A DNA stretch of 35,765 bases. It comes from DATKDF01 sp035512795. GTDB lineage: Bacteria; Acidobacteriota; Vicinamibacteria; Vicinamibacterales; SCN-69-37. Of the stretch, positions 7,953-15,878 are shown piece after piece (position 1 is the stretch's first letter; each line of letters opens with the position of its first letter). The translations under genes were made by a program, and so were the position numbers. The stretch covers positions 1 through 35,765 of the forward strand of contig DATKDF010000110.1 in NCBI GenBank assembly GCA_035512795.1, read 5' to 3'. Below the pieces are notes generated by a model. That model was not told the DNA's origin, made no database searches, and saw nothing but the letters and a program-made list of their open reading frames with translations.

Positions 7953-9169
7953 CGCTGGACTCCTTGAAGCGTGGCGGCCGTGAGCGCGGCATCCAGAATC
8001 GCCACGGCCTCGTCGACGTCGGGTTCGGTCACGATGAACGGCGGCAGCAGGCGCACGACGGTCGTGGCCGTGCGATTGACGAGCAGGCCCCGTTCGAGCG
8101 CGGCCGCCACGACCGGCGTGGCATCAAACGCCAGGTCGACCGCCGCGATGAGGCCCGCGCCGCGGACTTCGCGAACCACGTCGGCGTGCTTGAGCGCCAG
8201 TTCGCGGAGGCGCGTCGCCAGGTAGGCCGCCACGCGGCGGATCGACACGAGCAGCCCGCCCTCGAGCTCGTCGAGAAACAGGAGGGCTGCCCGCGAGGCG
8301 AGTGGATTGCCGCCGTAGGTCGTGCCGTGGTCGCCCGGTGACAGCATGTCGGCGACCGACTGGCGCAGAAGCGCCGCGCCCACCGGCACCCCGGCGCCGA
8401 GCGCCTTGCCGAGGGCGACCATGTCGGGCGCAAGCCCGACGAGTTCGCCCCCGAGAAAGGTCCCGGTTCGTCCGCTGCCCGACTGCACTTCGTCGGCAAT
8501 CACGAGCGCGCCGGTCCGCTTGCGCGCCGCATGGATGGCCTCGACCAGTTCGCGCGAGATGGGCCGCACACCGCCCTCGCCCTGAATCGGCTCGATGATC
8601 ATCGCCGCCGTGTCTTCGTCGACCATCGCGTCGAGGAGCCAGGGTTCGGCCGGGCTCGCGAACTTGACGTCGGACAGCAGCGGCGTGAATGGCTCGCGGT
8701 AGTGCGGATCCCACGTCACCGACAGCGACCCCATCGTCCGGCCGTGGAACGAGTGCGTGAAGGCGACAAACTTGCTGCGATCCGTCTCGCCCCTGGTGCG
8801 CCAGAACCGGCGCGCGAACTTCAGGCAGGCCTCGTTGGCTTCGGTGCCGCTGTTGCAGAGAAAGGCACGGTCGAGGCCGGTGAGCCGGGTCAGCCGGGCC
8901 GCCAGCTCACCCTGCCACGGGTGGTAGTAAAGATTCGAGGTGTGGATGAGCGTCGCCGCCTGCTCGGCAATCGCCGCCGACAGTCGCGGATGGGCATGAC
9001 CGAGCGACGCCACCCCGATGCCCGAGAGGAAATCGAGGTACGCCCGGCCCGAGTCGTCGATGAGGCGCATGCCGTCGCCGCGAACGAAGACCACGGGCTG
9101 CCGCTTGTAGATCTGGAGTACGTGCCGGGCGTCGAGATTCCTGGCGTCGTGCGTCGTGTCGGTCGTCAT
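7949..9169 (-). CDS. argD: Acetylornithine aminotransferase (class III, PLP-dependent)
   Basis: 406 residues. It converts N-acetylglutamate semialdehyde to N-acetylornithine using glutamate. Class III aminotransferase marks are NSGTEANE (106-113), the FHGRT motif (141-145), EPIQGEGG (193-200), DEVQSGSGRTG (226-236) and the PLP lysine K255 in LGKALGAG. TTYGGNPLA follows further on. The start ATG at 9169 has GGAGA about 7 bases upstream. It is the third gene of the operon, 14 bases after argB. Related enzymes also act on succinyl-diaminopimelate or GABA; the arginine context makes ArgD much the best call. Confidence 0.95.
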   Translation of the reverse strand: MTTDTTHDARNLDARHVLQIYKRQPVVFVRGDGMRLIDDSGRAYLDFLSGIGVASLGHAHPRLSAAIAEQAATLIHTSNLYYHPWQGELAARLTRLTGLDRAFLCNSGTEANEACLKFARRFWRTRGETDRSKFVAFTHSFHGRTMGSLSVTWDPHYREPFTPLLSDVKFASPAEPWLLDAMVDEDTAAMIIEPIQGEGGVRPISRELVEAIHAARKRTGALVIADEVQSGSGRTGTFLGGELVGLAPDMVALGKALGAGVPVGAALLRQSVADMLSPGDHGTTYGGNPLASRAALLFLDELEGGLLVSIRRVAAYLATRLRELALKHADVVREVRGAGLIAAVDLAFDATPVVAAALERGLLVNRTATTVVRLLPPFIVTEPDVDEAVAILDAALTAATLQGVQR

Positions 9170-9183
9170 CTGCGAGTCTCCAC

Positions 9184-9999
9184 TCAGGCGAACCGCGCCG
9201 ACGGGTGCGGTTCGGCGCCGAGTCGTGTTCCCGGCGCTCCGTCCAGAGCCTGCGTGGCGCCGATCGTGCGGCCATCAACGAGCCGGATGCCCGAGACGCC
9301 GCCGGTTAGGGCCGCACGGCAGGCGCGAAGCTTGGCGACCATGCCGGCCGTCGCCGTCCCGTCAGCCAGGATCGCGTCGATGCCATCGAGGTCGAGCGAA
9401 TCGATCGTCCGGCCCGCCAGGTCGAGCACACCGGCCGTGGCGCCCACAATCACGAGATCGGCAAGCGGCAGGCCCGCCGCCAGCCGGCACGCCATCACAT
9501 CGGCATTGACGTTGAGAACCTGCGCGTGTTCCGACACGCCCAGGCTCGCCACGACCGGAACGAACCCGTTCTCGAGGAGCACCCGGACGAGCGTCGTGTC
9601 GGGCTGCACCGGGTCACCCACGTGCCCGAGATCGACGAGCGACCCCGACCGCGTCGGCTGCGGTGCGACGCGGTCGGCGCGGCCGAAGCCGGCATCCACA
9701 CCCGACAGGCCGACGGCAGGCACGCCCACGGCCACGAGCGCGGCCACCAGTTGCGTGTTGGCCAGTCCGCCGAGCACCGACACCACCACGTCGAGCGTCG
9801 CGTCGTCGGTGACCCGAAGCCCGTCGACCTTCTGCGGCCGGATGCCCTGTCGGTCGCAGGCCGCATCGACCGCACGTCCGCCGCCATGGACCACGACGAG
9901 CGGCCGCGTGATGGCCGAGAGCGCCGCGGCGATGCGCGCACGGCCCTCTGCCGTTTCGAGGAGCTCTCCGCCGAGTTTCACGACGAGCGGCCGGTTCAC
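9184..9999 (-). CDS. argB: Acetylglutamate kinase
   Basis: 271 residues. It phosphorylates N-acetylglutamate to N-acetylglutamyl phosphate, often the feedback-controlled step. Amino-acid-kinase motifs are visible: VVKLGGE at the N-terminus (6-12), VHGGG (about 38-42), and NVNAD in the second half. The protein lacks the N-terminal helix extension that marks arginine-inhibited hexameric NAGKs, so it resembles the short dimeric type, and feedback may act elsewhere. The start is GTG at 9999, overlapping the argC stop by four bases (GTGA), which implies translational coupling. Confidence 0.93.
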   Translation of the reverse strand: MNRPLVVKLGGELLETAEGRARIAAALSAITRPLVVVHGGGRAVDAACDRQGIRPQKVDGLRVTDDATLDVVVSVLGGLANTQLVAALVAVGVPAVGLSGVDAGFGRADRVAPQPTRSGSLVDLGHVGDPVQPDTTLVRVLLENGFVPVVASLGVSEHAQVLNVNADVMACRLAAGLPLADLVIVGATAGVLDLAGRTIDSLDLDGIDAILADGTATAGMVAKLRACRAALTGGVSGIRLVDGRTIGATQALDGAPGTRLGAEPHPSARFA

Positions 10000-11003
10000 A
10001 GCAGGCCCGCCTTCTCGTCGAAGCGGCAGGCGACGTTCAGGTTCTGCACGGCCTGTCCGGCCGCGCCCTTCACGAGGTTGTCGAGACAGGCGACGATGAC
10101 GAGGCGTCGCGTGGCCGGGTCGAAACGCCAGCCAATGTCGCAGAAGTTGGTCCAGGCGACGTGCTTGATCTCCGGCAGCGCATCGCCCGTGAGTCGCACG
10201 AACGGTTCGGCCATGTAGCTCGACGTGAACGCCTCGGCGATCGCGCTCTCGCCCGTGCCGGCCGTCGTCTTCGCATAAATCGTCTCGAGAATGCCGCGGT
10301 CGAGCGGCACGAGGTGCGGCACGAACGTGACGTCGCTGCCGAGCTCCTGCTCCATCTCGGCCACGTGGCGGTGGCCGAGCACACCGTAGGCCGCCACCGA
10401 GCCGTGGTTCTCGGAAAAGTGCGTGCGGTCGCTCGGCACGCGGCCGGCGCCCGAAATGCCCGACTTGGCGTCGATGACGATACCGGCCGCCGGGTCGATG
10501 AGGCCGGCCCTGGCAAGCGGCAGGAGCGCGAGCAGTGCAGCTGTCGGGTAGCAGCCGGGATTGGCCACAAGCGCGGCCTTCTCGACGTCCGCCTTGAAGT
10601 GCTCGGTCAGTCCGTACGCCGAGCCGGCTGGCAGGTCGTGAGTGTCCGGGTACCAGCGGGCGCGGGCATCGGCATTTCGGATGCGAAAGGCGCCCGAGAG
10701 ATCAATCACGCGCAGGCCGCGGTCGAGGAGGTCGGGCACCAGAGCGGCAGCCGCCTTCTCGGGCACGGCCAGAAACGCGACGTCGAGAGTGCGGCCCAGC
10801 CGGGCCGTGTCGAGCGGCTCGACCTGGCCGGCCCACACCCGGTTGAGCCGCGGCAGAGGCCGGGCCGCTGAGTCGGCGGTCGACGACATGGCCGACTCGA
10901 GCGAGACGTGGGGATGGCGGGCGAGCAGCGCGACCAGCTCCTGGCCGGCATACCCGGTCGCTCCCACCACACCGACACGCACTGTAGGCGAATACATATT
11001 CAT
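9996..11003 (-). CDS. argC: N-acetyl-gamma-glutamyl-phosphate reductase
   Basis: 335 residues. It reduces N-acetylglutamyl phosphate to the semialdehyde with NADPH. The Rossmann motif GVVGATGYAGQE is at 11-22. The catalytic cysteine is Cys151 in NPGCYPT, followed by DAKSGISGAG (178-187) and HRHVAEME (211-218). It is the first gene of the leftward arginine operon. Two in-frame ATGs (11003 and 10997) both lie within an ARG-box-like palindrome, and no ribosome binding site is visible upstream. A good promoter ends only about 11 bases before the first ATG, so the mRNA may be leaderless or nearly so. Confidence 0.95.
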   Translation of the reverse strand: MNMYSPTVRVGVVGATGYAGQELVALLARHPHVSLESAMSSTADSAARPLPRLNRVWAGQVEPLDTARLGRTLDVAFLAVPEKAAAALVPDLLDRGLRVIDLSGAFRIRNADARARWYPDTHDLPAGSAYGLTEHFKADVEKAALVANPGCYPTAALLALLPLARAGLIDPAAGIVIDAKSGISGAGRVPSDRTHFSENHGSVAAYGVLGHRHVAEMEQELGSDVTFVPHLVPLDRGILETIYAKTTAGTGESAIAEAFTSSYMAEPFVRLTGDALPEIKHVAWTNFCDIGWRFDPATRRLVIVACLDNLVKGAAGQAVQNLNVACRFDEKAGLL

Positions 11004-11004
11004 A
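10987..11004. promoter_or_regulatory. ARG-box-like ArgR operator over the argC start
   Basis: The 18-base site matches the classical ARG box (TGAAT-N4-ATTCA) at nearly every position: CGAAT, ACAT, ATTCA. It is strikingly AT-rich for this genome. It overlaps both argC start codons and lies just downstream of the argC -10 element, where a bound ArgR hexamer would block initiation. Site identity is inferred from consensus and from the adjacent argR gene. Confidence 0.75.
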
Positions 11005-11014
11005 AGAAACGTTA

Positions 11015-11044
11015 GGTATACACATGCTGGCAGGCGGAAGTCAA
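11015..11044 (-). promoter_or_regulatory. argC operon promoter
   Basis: Read leftward, TTGACT (top-strand 11039-11044) and TATACC (top-strand 11015-11020) are separated by 18 bases. This is close to the sigma70 consensus. Transcription would be expected to start at about 11004-11009, immediately before the argC ATG at 11003, which gives little or no leader. Confidence 0.65.
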
Positions 11045-11064
11045 GCGATAGTACCTGTATTTGC

Positions 11065-11083
11065 TTGCATTTTAGATATGCAA
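11065..11083. repeat. Inverted repeat in the argC-argR control region
   Basis: TTGCAT and ATGCAA form perfect 6-base arms around a 7-base AT-rich spacer. TGCAT/ATGCA half-sites resemble the half-sites reported for actinobacterial ARG boxes, but the spacing is 7 rather than 4 bases. It could be a third ArgR contact, a site for another regulator, or chance. It overlaps the putative argR -35 element. Confidence 0.4.
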
Positions 11084-11095
11084 CCGGTGTATGAT
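11065..11095 (+). promoter_or_regulatory. Candidate argR operon promoter
   Basis: TTGCAT (11065-11070) and TATGAT (11090-11095) are separated by 19 bases, longer than ideal. The predicted transcript start (about 11102) leaves only about 15 bases before the argR ATG, with no recognisable ribosome binding site. This is a moderate prediction. Confidence 0.4.
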
Positions 11096-11105
11096 CCTTG
11101 GCCTG

Positions 11106-11123
11106 GCTGAATATTTATGAAGA
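11106..11123. promoter_or_regulatory. ARG-box-like operator over the argR start (autoregulation)
   Basis: TGAAT, ATTT, ATGAA matches the left half and spacer of the ARG-box consensus fully, and the right half at three of five positions. The argR start codon (11117-11119) lies inside it. With the site over argC, it gives a two-box arrangement with centres about 119 bases apart, typical in kind of ArgR-controlled divergent loci. Confidence 0.6.
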
Positions 11124-11581
11124 CATGGAGGCAGGCACAGATTCTGGAGGTCATCGACCGCGAGCCGGTGACGTCGCAAGAAGAGGTCCGCCGGCGCCTG
11201 GAAGCGCGCGGGATCTCGGCCACTCAAGCGACTATCTCCCGTGATCTCAAAGAGTTGCGGCTGGTCAAGCGAGCAGGGGACGGCGCCTACGTCCGGCCAG
11301 GAGCCGATGCCGGAGCAGGTCCGGCCACCGGCGAACACCTGCGCCGCGCGGTGACCACGCTCGTCCGCTCGCTCGAGCGGGTCGACGCGCTCGTCGTCGT
11401 CCGAACGGACCGGGGGCAGGCGCAGGGGCTGGCCGAGTGGATCGACCGCGCTCAGTTGGCTGAGGTGGCCGGCACGGTTGCCGGCGACGACACCATCCTG
11501 CTGGTCTGCCGCGGTGGCCCGGCGGCTCAGGCACTCGAGGAGCGATTCCGCGGAATGCTCATAGGGCAGGTATCGACGTGA
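11117..11581 (+). CDS. argR: Arginine repressor
   Basis: 154 residues, standard for ArgR/AhrC. The N-terminal winged helix (about 1-65) carries the recognition signature ATQATISRDLKELRLVK (36-52). After a Gly/Ala linker, the C-terminal hexamerisation and arginine-binding domain (about 75-150) has the conserved GTVAGDDTILLV (118-129), whose aspartates contact arginine. Arginine-bound ArgR would bind ARG boxes and repress biosynthesis. Two candidate boxes flank the divergent gap, one of them over its own start codon. The stop overlaps the start of the argG-like gene by four bases, so repressor and argG-like protein are translationally coupled. Confidence 0.95.
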   Translation: MKTWRQAQILEVIDREPVTSQEEVRRRLEARGISATQATISRDLKELRLVKRAGDGAYVRPGADAGAGPATGEHLRRAVTTLVRSLERVDALVVVRTDRGQAQGLAEWIDRAQLAEVAGTVAGDDTILLVCRGGPAAQALEERFRGMLIGQVST

Positions 11582-12510
11582 CGTCCCGTTCCCCGAACAG
11601 AGTGGTCCTGGCTTGCGGCGGCGGGCCCGAGACCTCGGCGATTGGCTGGCTGTCGGACACGTCCGGTGCCGAAGTGGTGGCCGTGACGATGGACCTCGGG
11701 CAGGGGCTCGCGCTCGAGGACATCCGTGAGCGAGCCCTGGCACAGGGTGCGGTCCGGGCGCACGTCCTCGACCTGCGCGACTCGTTCGCGCGTGGCCACC
11801 TGCTGCCGGCCCTTCAGGCCGGCGCACTTCAGGACGGAGACCGCCCGCTCGTCTCGGCGCTCGGCCGGCCGCTGATGGCGCTCCACCTCGTGCAACTGGC
11901 ACGCCTCGAGAACGCCGATGCGGTCGCGCACGGCAGCTCGAGCACAGATCTCGACACCCTCGTGCACGCGCTCGAACCGGCCCTGCAGGTCATGGCCCCG
12001 GCGCGTGCAGGGGGTTTCTCTCCAGTCGACCTGCTCGAACCCGCCCGGACGGCGGGGACTGACGCGCCGGCCGATGACAGCCGGCCTCAGCCCCGGTCGG
12101 CCCAGGGCTTGCTCGGCGACCCGGCACACGTCGACATCGAGTTCGAGCGTGGTGTGCCCGTCCGGACCAACGGTGTCGCGATGTCGCTTGTCGAGCTCAT
12201 CCAGAGCCTCGAGACGATCGGTCGGGCGCACGGTGTCGAATCGCCGGCGACCGGAGCGCTGCACGCGGCGCACCGCGAACTGCAGGCGGCCGTCGCGCCC
12301 CCGCACCTGCCGCAGATGGCCGCCCTGGCGGCGGCCTACGTGACGCTCATCGACCACGGCGGCTGGTTCACGCCGGCGCGCGACGCACTCGATGCGCAGG
12401 TGGCGACCGGCCTCGATCGTCTGACCGGCACGATTCGCGTGAGGTTCAGGCAGGGCGAATGCCGGGTGGTCGGGTGCCGCTCGCCGTTTGCCGCGATGAC
12501 GGTGAGCTGA
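11578..12510 (+). CDS. Degenerate, shortened argininosuccinate synthase-like protein
   Basis: 310 residues against about 400 for ArgG. Homology is clear along the scaffold: RVVLACGG (8-15), VTMDLGQGLALEDIRERAL (36-54), GRPLMALHLVQLA (96-108), DAVAHG (114-119), HVDIEFERGVPVRTNG (184-199), and the C-terminal GTIRVRF...RVVGCRSPF (284-304). Catalytic parts are altered. The ATP loop SGGLDTS reads GGGPETS (14-20). The citrulline/aspartate segment normally reading CTGKGNDQVRFE reads SSSTDLDTLVHA (120-131). The central segment containing the NLWGRS-type motif is missing, and so is the later stretch between HGVGR and the AHR helix. The frame is intact with no sign of frameshift. The GTG start overlaps the argR stop. 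I infer loss of synthase activity; a regulatory or structural role is possible. Confidence 0.8.
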   Translation: MTSRSPNRVVLACGGGPETSAIGWLSDTSGAEVVAVTMDLGQGLALEDIRERALAQGAVRAHVLDLRDSFARGHLLPALQAGALQDGDRPLVSALGRPLMALHLVQLARLENADAVAHGSSSTDLDTLVHALEPALQVMAPARAGGFSPVDLLEPARTAGTDAPADDSRPQPRSAQGLLGDPAHVDIEFERGVPVRTNGVAMSLVELIQSLETIGRAHGVESPATGALHAAHRELQAAVAPPHLPQMAALAAAYVTLIDHGGWFTPARDALDAQVATGLDRLTGTIRVRFRQGECRVVGCRSPFAAMTVS

Positions 12511-12574
12511 CGGGGCGAGAAAAGGCGTCAACCGTCAGCCCGAGGCTGTAGCATCAGCAGGATCACTCCGAACC

Positions 12575-13954
12575 ATGTGGCACGGCCGTTTCTCTGCGCC
12601 GCCGAACGAGCTGCTGTTCGACTTCGGCAAGTCGCTGCCGGTCGACCGTCGCCTGCTCGACGACGACGTCACTGGAAGCGTGGCGTGGGCGGGGGCGCTC
12701 GAACGGGCGGGTGTCCTGTCGGCTGCCGACGCCCGCGCCATCGTCCAGGGGCTCGAGGGTGTGCGGGCCGCCGTGGCGGCCGATCCGTCGATCGTCGATG
12801 GCGCGCCCGACGAGGACGTGCACTCGCTCGTCGAGCGCCTGTTGATCGAGCGGATCGGTGAGGCAGGCCGGCGCCTGCATACGGGACGCTCACGCAACGA
12901 GCAGGTGTCGCTCGACACGCGTCTGTACGTCCGTCGCCGCCTTCCGCTGCTGCAGCAGCGGTTGGTCGACCTGGTGGCCGCGTTTGTCGAGCAGGCCACG
13001 CGCTCCGGACAGGCGGTGATGCCGTCGTACACGCATCTGCGACGCGCCCAGCCGGTCCTGGTCGCGCACGTGTGGCTGGCGCACGCCGCCGCACTCCGGC
13101 GCGACGTGGGACGCCTCGACAACGCACGCGACGAAGCTGACGCCATGCCGCTCGGCTCGGGCGCCATCGCCGGCACCGCCTACGCGGTCGACACGGCGTG
13201 GCTGGCCACCCGCCTCGGCTTCTCGCGGACCGTGCCGAACAGCATCGATACGTCCGGCGACCGCGACTTTGTCGCGGTCTTCCTGTTTGCCTGCACGCTG
13301 GCGATGACGCACCTGTCGCGGCTGGCCGAGGACATCATCCTGTTCACGTCGGAGGAGTTCGGGTACTTCGAACTGGCCGACGAGGCGGCGACCGGCTCGA
13401 GCCTGATGCCGCAGAAGAAGAATCCGGACCCCATGGAACTGGTGCGCGGCAAGGCCGGTACGGCCATCGGGCAGCTGGTCGGCTGGCTCGCGGCGATGAA
13501 GGGCACGCCGCTCGGCTACAACAAGGACTATCAGGAGGACAAGGCCACGCTCTTTGCCGCCGAGGACACACTGGCCCAGTGTGCGGCGGCATCAGCGACA
13601 CTCGTGCGCGCGATGACGCCGAGACCCGATCGGATGCGCGAGGCGGCTTCGGGACTGCTCCTGGCCACCGAGGTGGCCGACTACCTCGTCGGACGTGGTG
13701 TCGCCTTCCGCACCGCCCACGAGATCACGGGACGCATCGTCCAGGATCTGGTGGCCGATGACCGTGACTTCGCCGCGCTCGACCTGGCCGGCTGGCAGCA
13801 GTACGACGCGCGCTTCGACGAGGACATCTTCGCCAGGGTCACACCCGAGGCCGCCGTGGCCGCGCGCCTCACGCCTCAGTCGACCAACCCGTCGGCGGTC
13901 GAGGCCGCGCTCGACGAGACTCGGGCATGGCTGCGGTCGCGCACGGCCGGGTAA
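12575..13954 (+). CDS. argH: Argininosuccinate lyase
   Basis: 459 residues, full length. It cleaves argininosuccinate to arginine and fumarate, the last step of the pathway. Fumarase/aspartase-superfamily marks are TGRSRNEQ (103-110), YTHLRRAQP (152-160) and the signature GSSLMPQKKNPD (274-285), which carries the catalytic serine loop. These residues look intact, unlike those of the neighbouring argG-like protein. The start is ATG 12575 with AGGAT about 11 bases upstream. It lies 64 bases after the argG-like gene; that gap shows no clear independent promoter. It heads a tight run with the HAD gene 15 bases downstream. Confidence 0.95.
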   Translation: MWHGRFSAPPNELLFDFGKSLPVDRRLLDDDVTGSVAWAGALERAGVLSAADARAIVQGLEGVRAAVAADPSIVDGAPDEDVHSLVERLLIERIGEAGRRLHTGRSRNEQVSLDTRLYVRRRLPLLQQRLVDLVAAFVEQATRSGQAVMPSYTHLRRAQPVLVAHVWLAHAAALRRDVGRLDNARDEADAMPLGSGAIAGTAYAVDTAWLATRLGFSRTVPNSIDTSGDRDFVAVFLFACTLAMTHLSRLAEDIILFTSEEFGYFELADEAATGSSLMPQKKNPDPMELVRGKAGTAIGQLVGWLAAMKGTPLGYNKDYQEDKATLFAAEDTLAQCAAASATLVRAMTPRPDRMREAASGLLLATEVADYLVGRGVAFRTAHEITGRIVQDLVADDRDFAALDLAGWQQYDARFDEDIFARVTPEAAVAARLTPQSTNPSAVEAALDETRAWLRSRTAG

Positions 13955-13969
13955 GATCCTCGTCGCCGC

Positions 13970-14587
13970 ATGCGCGCCCTGCTCCTGGACTTTGGCAACG
14001 TCGTCGGCTACTTCGACCATCGACGAGCCTGCCGGCAACTGGCCGAGTTGTCCCGGACGGCGATGACCGAAGACGAGGTGTACCGGACGGTCTTCGAGAG
14101 CCCGCTCGAACCCGACGTCGATCGCGGGCTCGTCTCGACCGCGGCGTTCGTGGCGCTCCTCCGCGAGCACCTCCACCTCGACGCGGCAGACGACGCCATT
14201 GCCCGCGCCTGGTGTGACATCTTCGAACCGAACGTCGATCTGATTGCGCAGTTGCCGGCGCTCAAGGCGCGCGCCGGCCGCCTCGTGCTGGCCAGTAACA
14301 CCAACGAGCTGCATTTCTCCTGGATCCGGCGGCAGTTTGCCGACGCGCTCGGCTGGTTCGACGCCTGCGTCGTGTCGTACGAGGCCGGCGTGCTGAAGCC
14401 CGACCGCGCGTTCTTCGAACACTGCGCGCGCGTGGCTGGCCAGGCACCGGCGGCCTGTGTCTTCGTCGACGACAAGCCCGCATTCGTCGACGCCGCCCGC
14501 CACCTCGGGATGGCCGGCGTCGTGTACACGCCCGGCCTCGACCTGCTGGCCGCGGTCGAACGCGCGACGCCCGGCGGCCGGCCATGA
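13970..14587 (+). CDS. HAD-superfamily (subfamily IA) hydrolase
   Basis: 205 residues. HAD motifs are in order: motif I LLLDFGNVV with nucleophile D7, where the usual second Asp is replaced by Gly as in YihX-type phosphatases; motif II SNT (109-111); motif III Lys143 in LKPD; and motif IV FVDDKPAF with D167/D168. An alpha-helical cap lies at about 15-95. Relatives hydrolyse small sugar phosphates or nucleotides, or act as dehalogenases; the substrate is not readable. It lies 15 bases after argH and its stop overlaps the next start (ATGA), so it is co-transcribed with the arginine genes. Whether it serves arginine metabolism is unknown. Confidence 0.85.
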   Translation: MRALLLDFGNVVGYFDHRRACRQLAELSRTAMTEDEVYRTVFESPLEPDVDRGLVSTAAFVALLREHLHLDAADDAIARAWCDIFEPNVDLIAQLPALKARAGRLVLASNTNELHFSWIRRQFADALGWFDACVVSYEAGVLKPDRAFFEHCARVAGQAPAACVFVDDKPAFVDAARHLGMAGVVYTPGLDLLAAVERATPGGRP

Positions 14588-15864
14588 CGCGGCCGGCCGG
14601 GGAAGGCGCGCTCGACGACGTGCTCGGCCAGCTCGGCAACCTGGTCGACGGGCCGTTCCGCCGCGAGATGGTTGCCGGACTCGCGAGCCGCGGCGACGGC
14701 CGGATGGCCCTGGCCGAACTGGGCACGATGATGCGAACGCATCGTTGGCCGGCCGCGGCGCGCCGCGTGGACCTTGCGGCGGCCGTCCGGGCGCTGGACC
14801 GGCGGACACGCGCCGACGGGTTCCACGCCCTGCACGACTGGGACGGCGTGGCTGGCCGCATCAGCTCCGAGCCGATCGCCGTCGAGCTTCTGACGCTTGC
14901 GATCGAGCGACGGGGTGCGGGTCAGGCCGAGCCGGCTGTTCTGGCGATCCTGTTCGACTACTACGTGCTGTATCTGCTCGCACTCGCGGCGCTGCGGGTC
15001 TGGGACGGCCCGGATCCGGATGCGGCGGTCGATCGCATCGCCCACGTCCTGTCCCTCCTTCAAGGCCCGGCCGGCAGCGGGCAGCAGTTCGTCCGGATCG
15101 TCGAGACGCTGTGGCTCGTGGGCACCTCGCACTACGAGGCCGACGAGGGGGCGTACGTCCGGCTGCTCGACCGGACGCGCGGGCTGCGCGCGGCCCGTCA
15201 GGCGGCGCTGGCGCTCGGTCATGCGGCGGGCATGGGGTGTCACCTGCGCTTCGGGTTCGAAGCGACCTACGCGCGCAACATCGGCGCGATGCGCGACGAC
15301 AACGCCGCCGACTACCCGTGGCTCTCGTACGCCCTCGCCACGTCGCTCGCCGAGTACGATCGGCTCGCCGGCGACGAGGCGGCCGCGTCGGCCCGCTTGG
15401 CAGTGGCCGACGCCATCCTGAACGGCTTGTCGCCAGATCCTGAGGCGTTCGTGGGCGACGCTGCGATCCAGGCCCCGATCGACGCCGCCGAACGCCGCAC
15501 GATCCGCGAACTCGTCGCCGGTCATCGCACCGCGCTCGCCGCCGACTTCGCCCGCCTGCGTCCGGCTGACGACGCGTACTCGCCGCTGTCGCTCTTCTGT
15601 AACTTCTGTCAGAACGTCGTGAAGGGCGCCGTGCTCGACGCAGTGCTCTGGGGCGAAGCCTCACCCGTGTCGCTCGACGATCTGCTGTCGAGCCGGTCTT
15701 CCGGCGAGGCCGGCGATGTGGCCAGGCTCGGCGTGGTGCGCACGCTCATGGGGTACGCGCGGAGCAATCCGCATCGAATCCGCGGCCGGCTCATGCCGGT
15801 CATCGTCTACGACCCGCATGCGGGCCGCCGGGCGTACGGTGCCGTCCTGCGCGCCCTGGGCTGA
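14584..15864 (+). CDS. Uncharacterised alpha-helical protein with a CxxC motif
   Basis: 426 residues, family not recognised. The ATG overlaps the HAD gene stop by four bases, which implies coupled translation. The sequence is mostly helical and soluble, with a leucine-rich hydrophobic patch at about 118-140 (AVLAILFDYYVLYLLALAAL) that could be a buried helix or a single membrane segment. Cys339 and Cys342 lie in FCNFCQNVVKG, a spacing that can bind metal or act in redox chemistry, but there is no second cysteine pair nearby. There is no signal peptide. It ends the argR-argG-like-argH-HAD run. A role linked to the HAD enzyme is suggested only by the coupling. Confidence 0.7.
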   Translation: MTRPAGEGALDDVLGQLGNLVDGPFRREMVAGLASRGDGRMALAELGTMMRTHRWPAAARRVDLAAAVRALDRRTRADGFHALHDWDGVAGRISSEPIAVELLTLAIERRGAGQAEPAVLAILFDYYVLYLLALAALRVWDGPDPDAAVDRIAHVLSLLQGPAGSGQQFVRIVETLWLVGTSHYEADEGAYVRLLDRTRGLRAARQAALALGHAAGMGCHLRFGFEATYARNIGAMRDDNAADYPWLSYALATSLAEYDRLAGDEAAASARLAVADAILNGLSPDPEAFVGDAAIQAPIDAAERRTIRELVAGHRTALAADFARLRPADDAYSPLSLFCNFCQNVVKGAVLDAVLWGEASPVSLDDLLSSRSSGEAGDVARLGVVRTLMGYARSNPHRIRGRLMPVIVYDPHAGRRAYGAVLRALG

Positions 15865-15878
15865 CGGCCCGTCGGCGG

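Noticed and set aside
5529..7967. Long open frame (about 810 codons) antisense to argF, argJ and argA
   Set aside because: The opposite strand carries three conserved arginine genes with intact motifs. The antisense product is Arg/His-rich without homology features.
11006..11116. Possible riboswitch or leader peptide in the argC-argR gap
   Set aside because: The predicted transcripts start too near the start codons to include a leader; operators explain the palindromes better.
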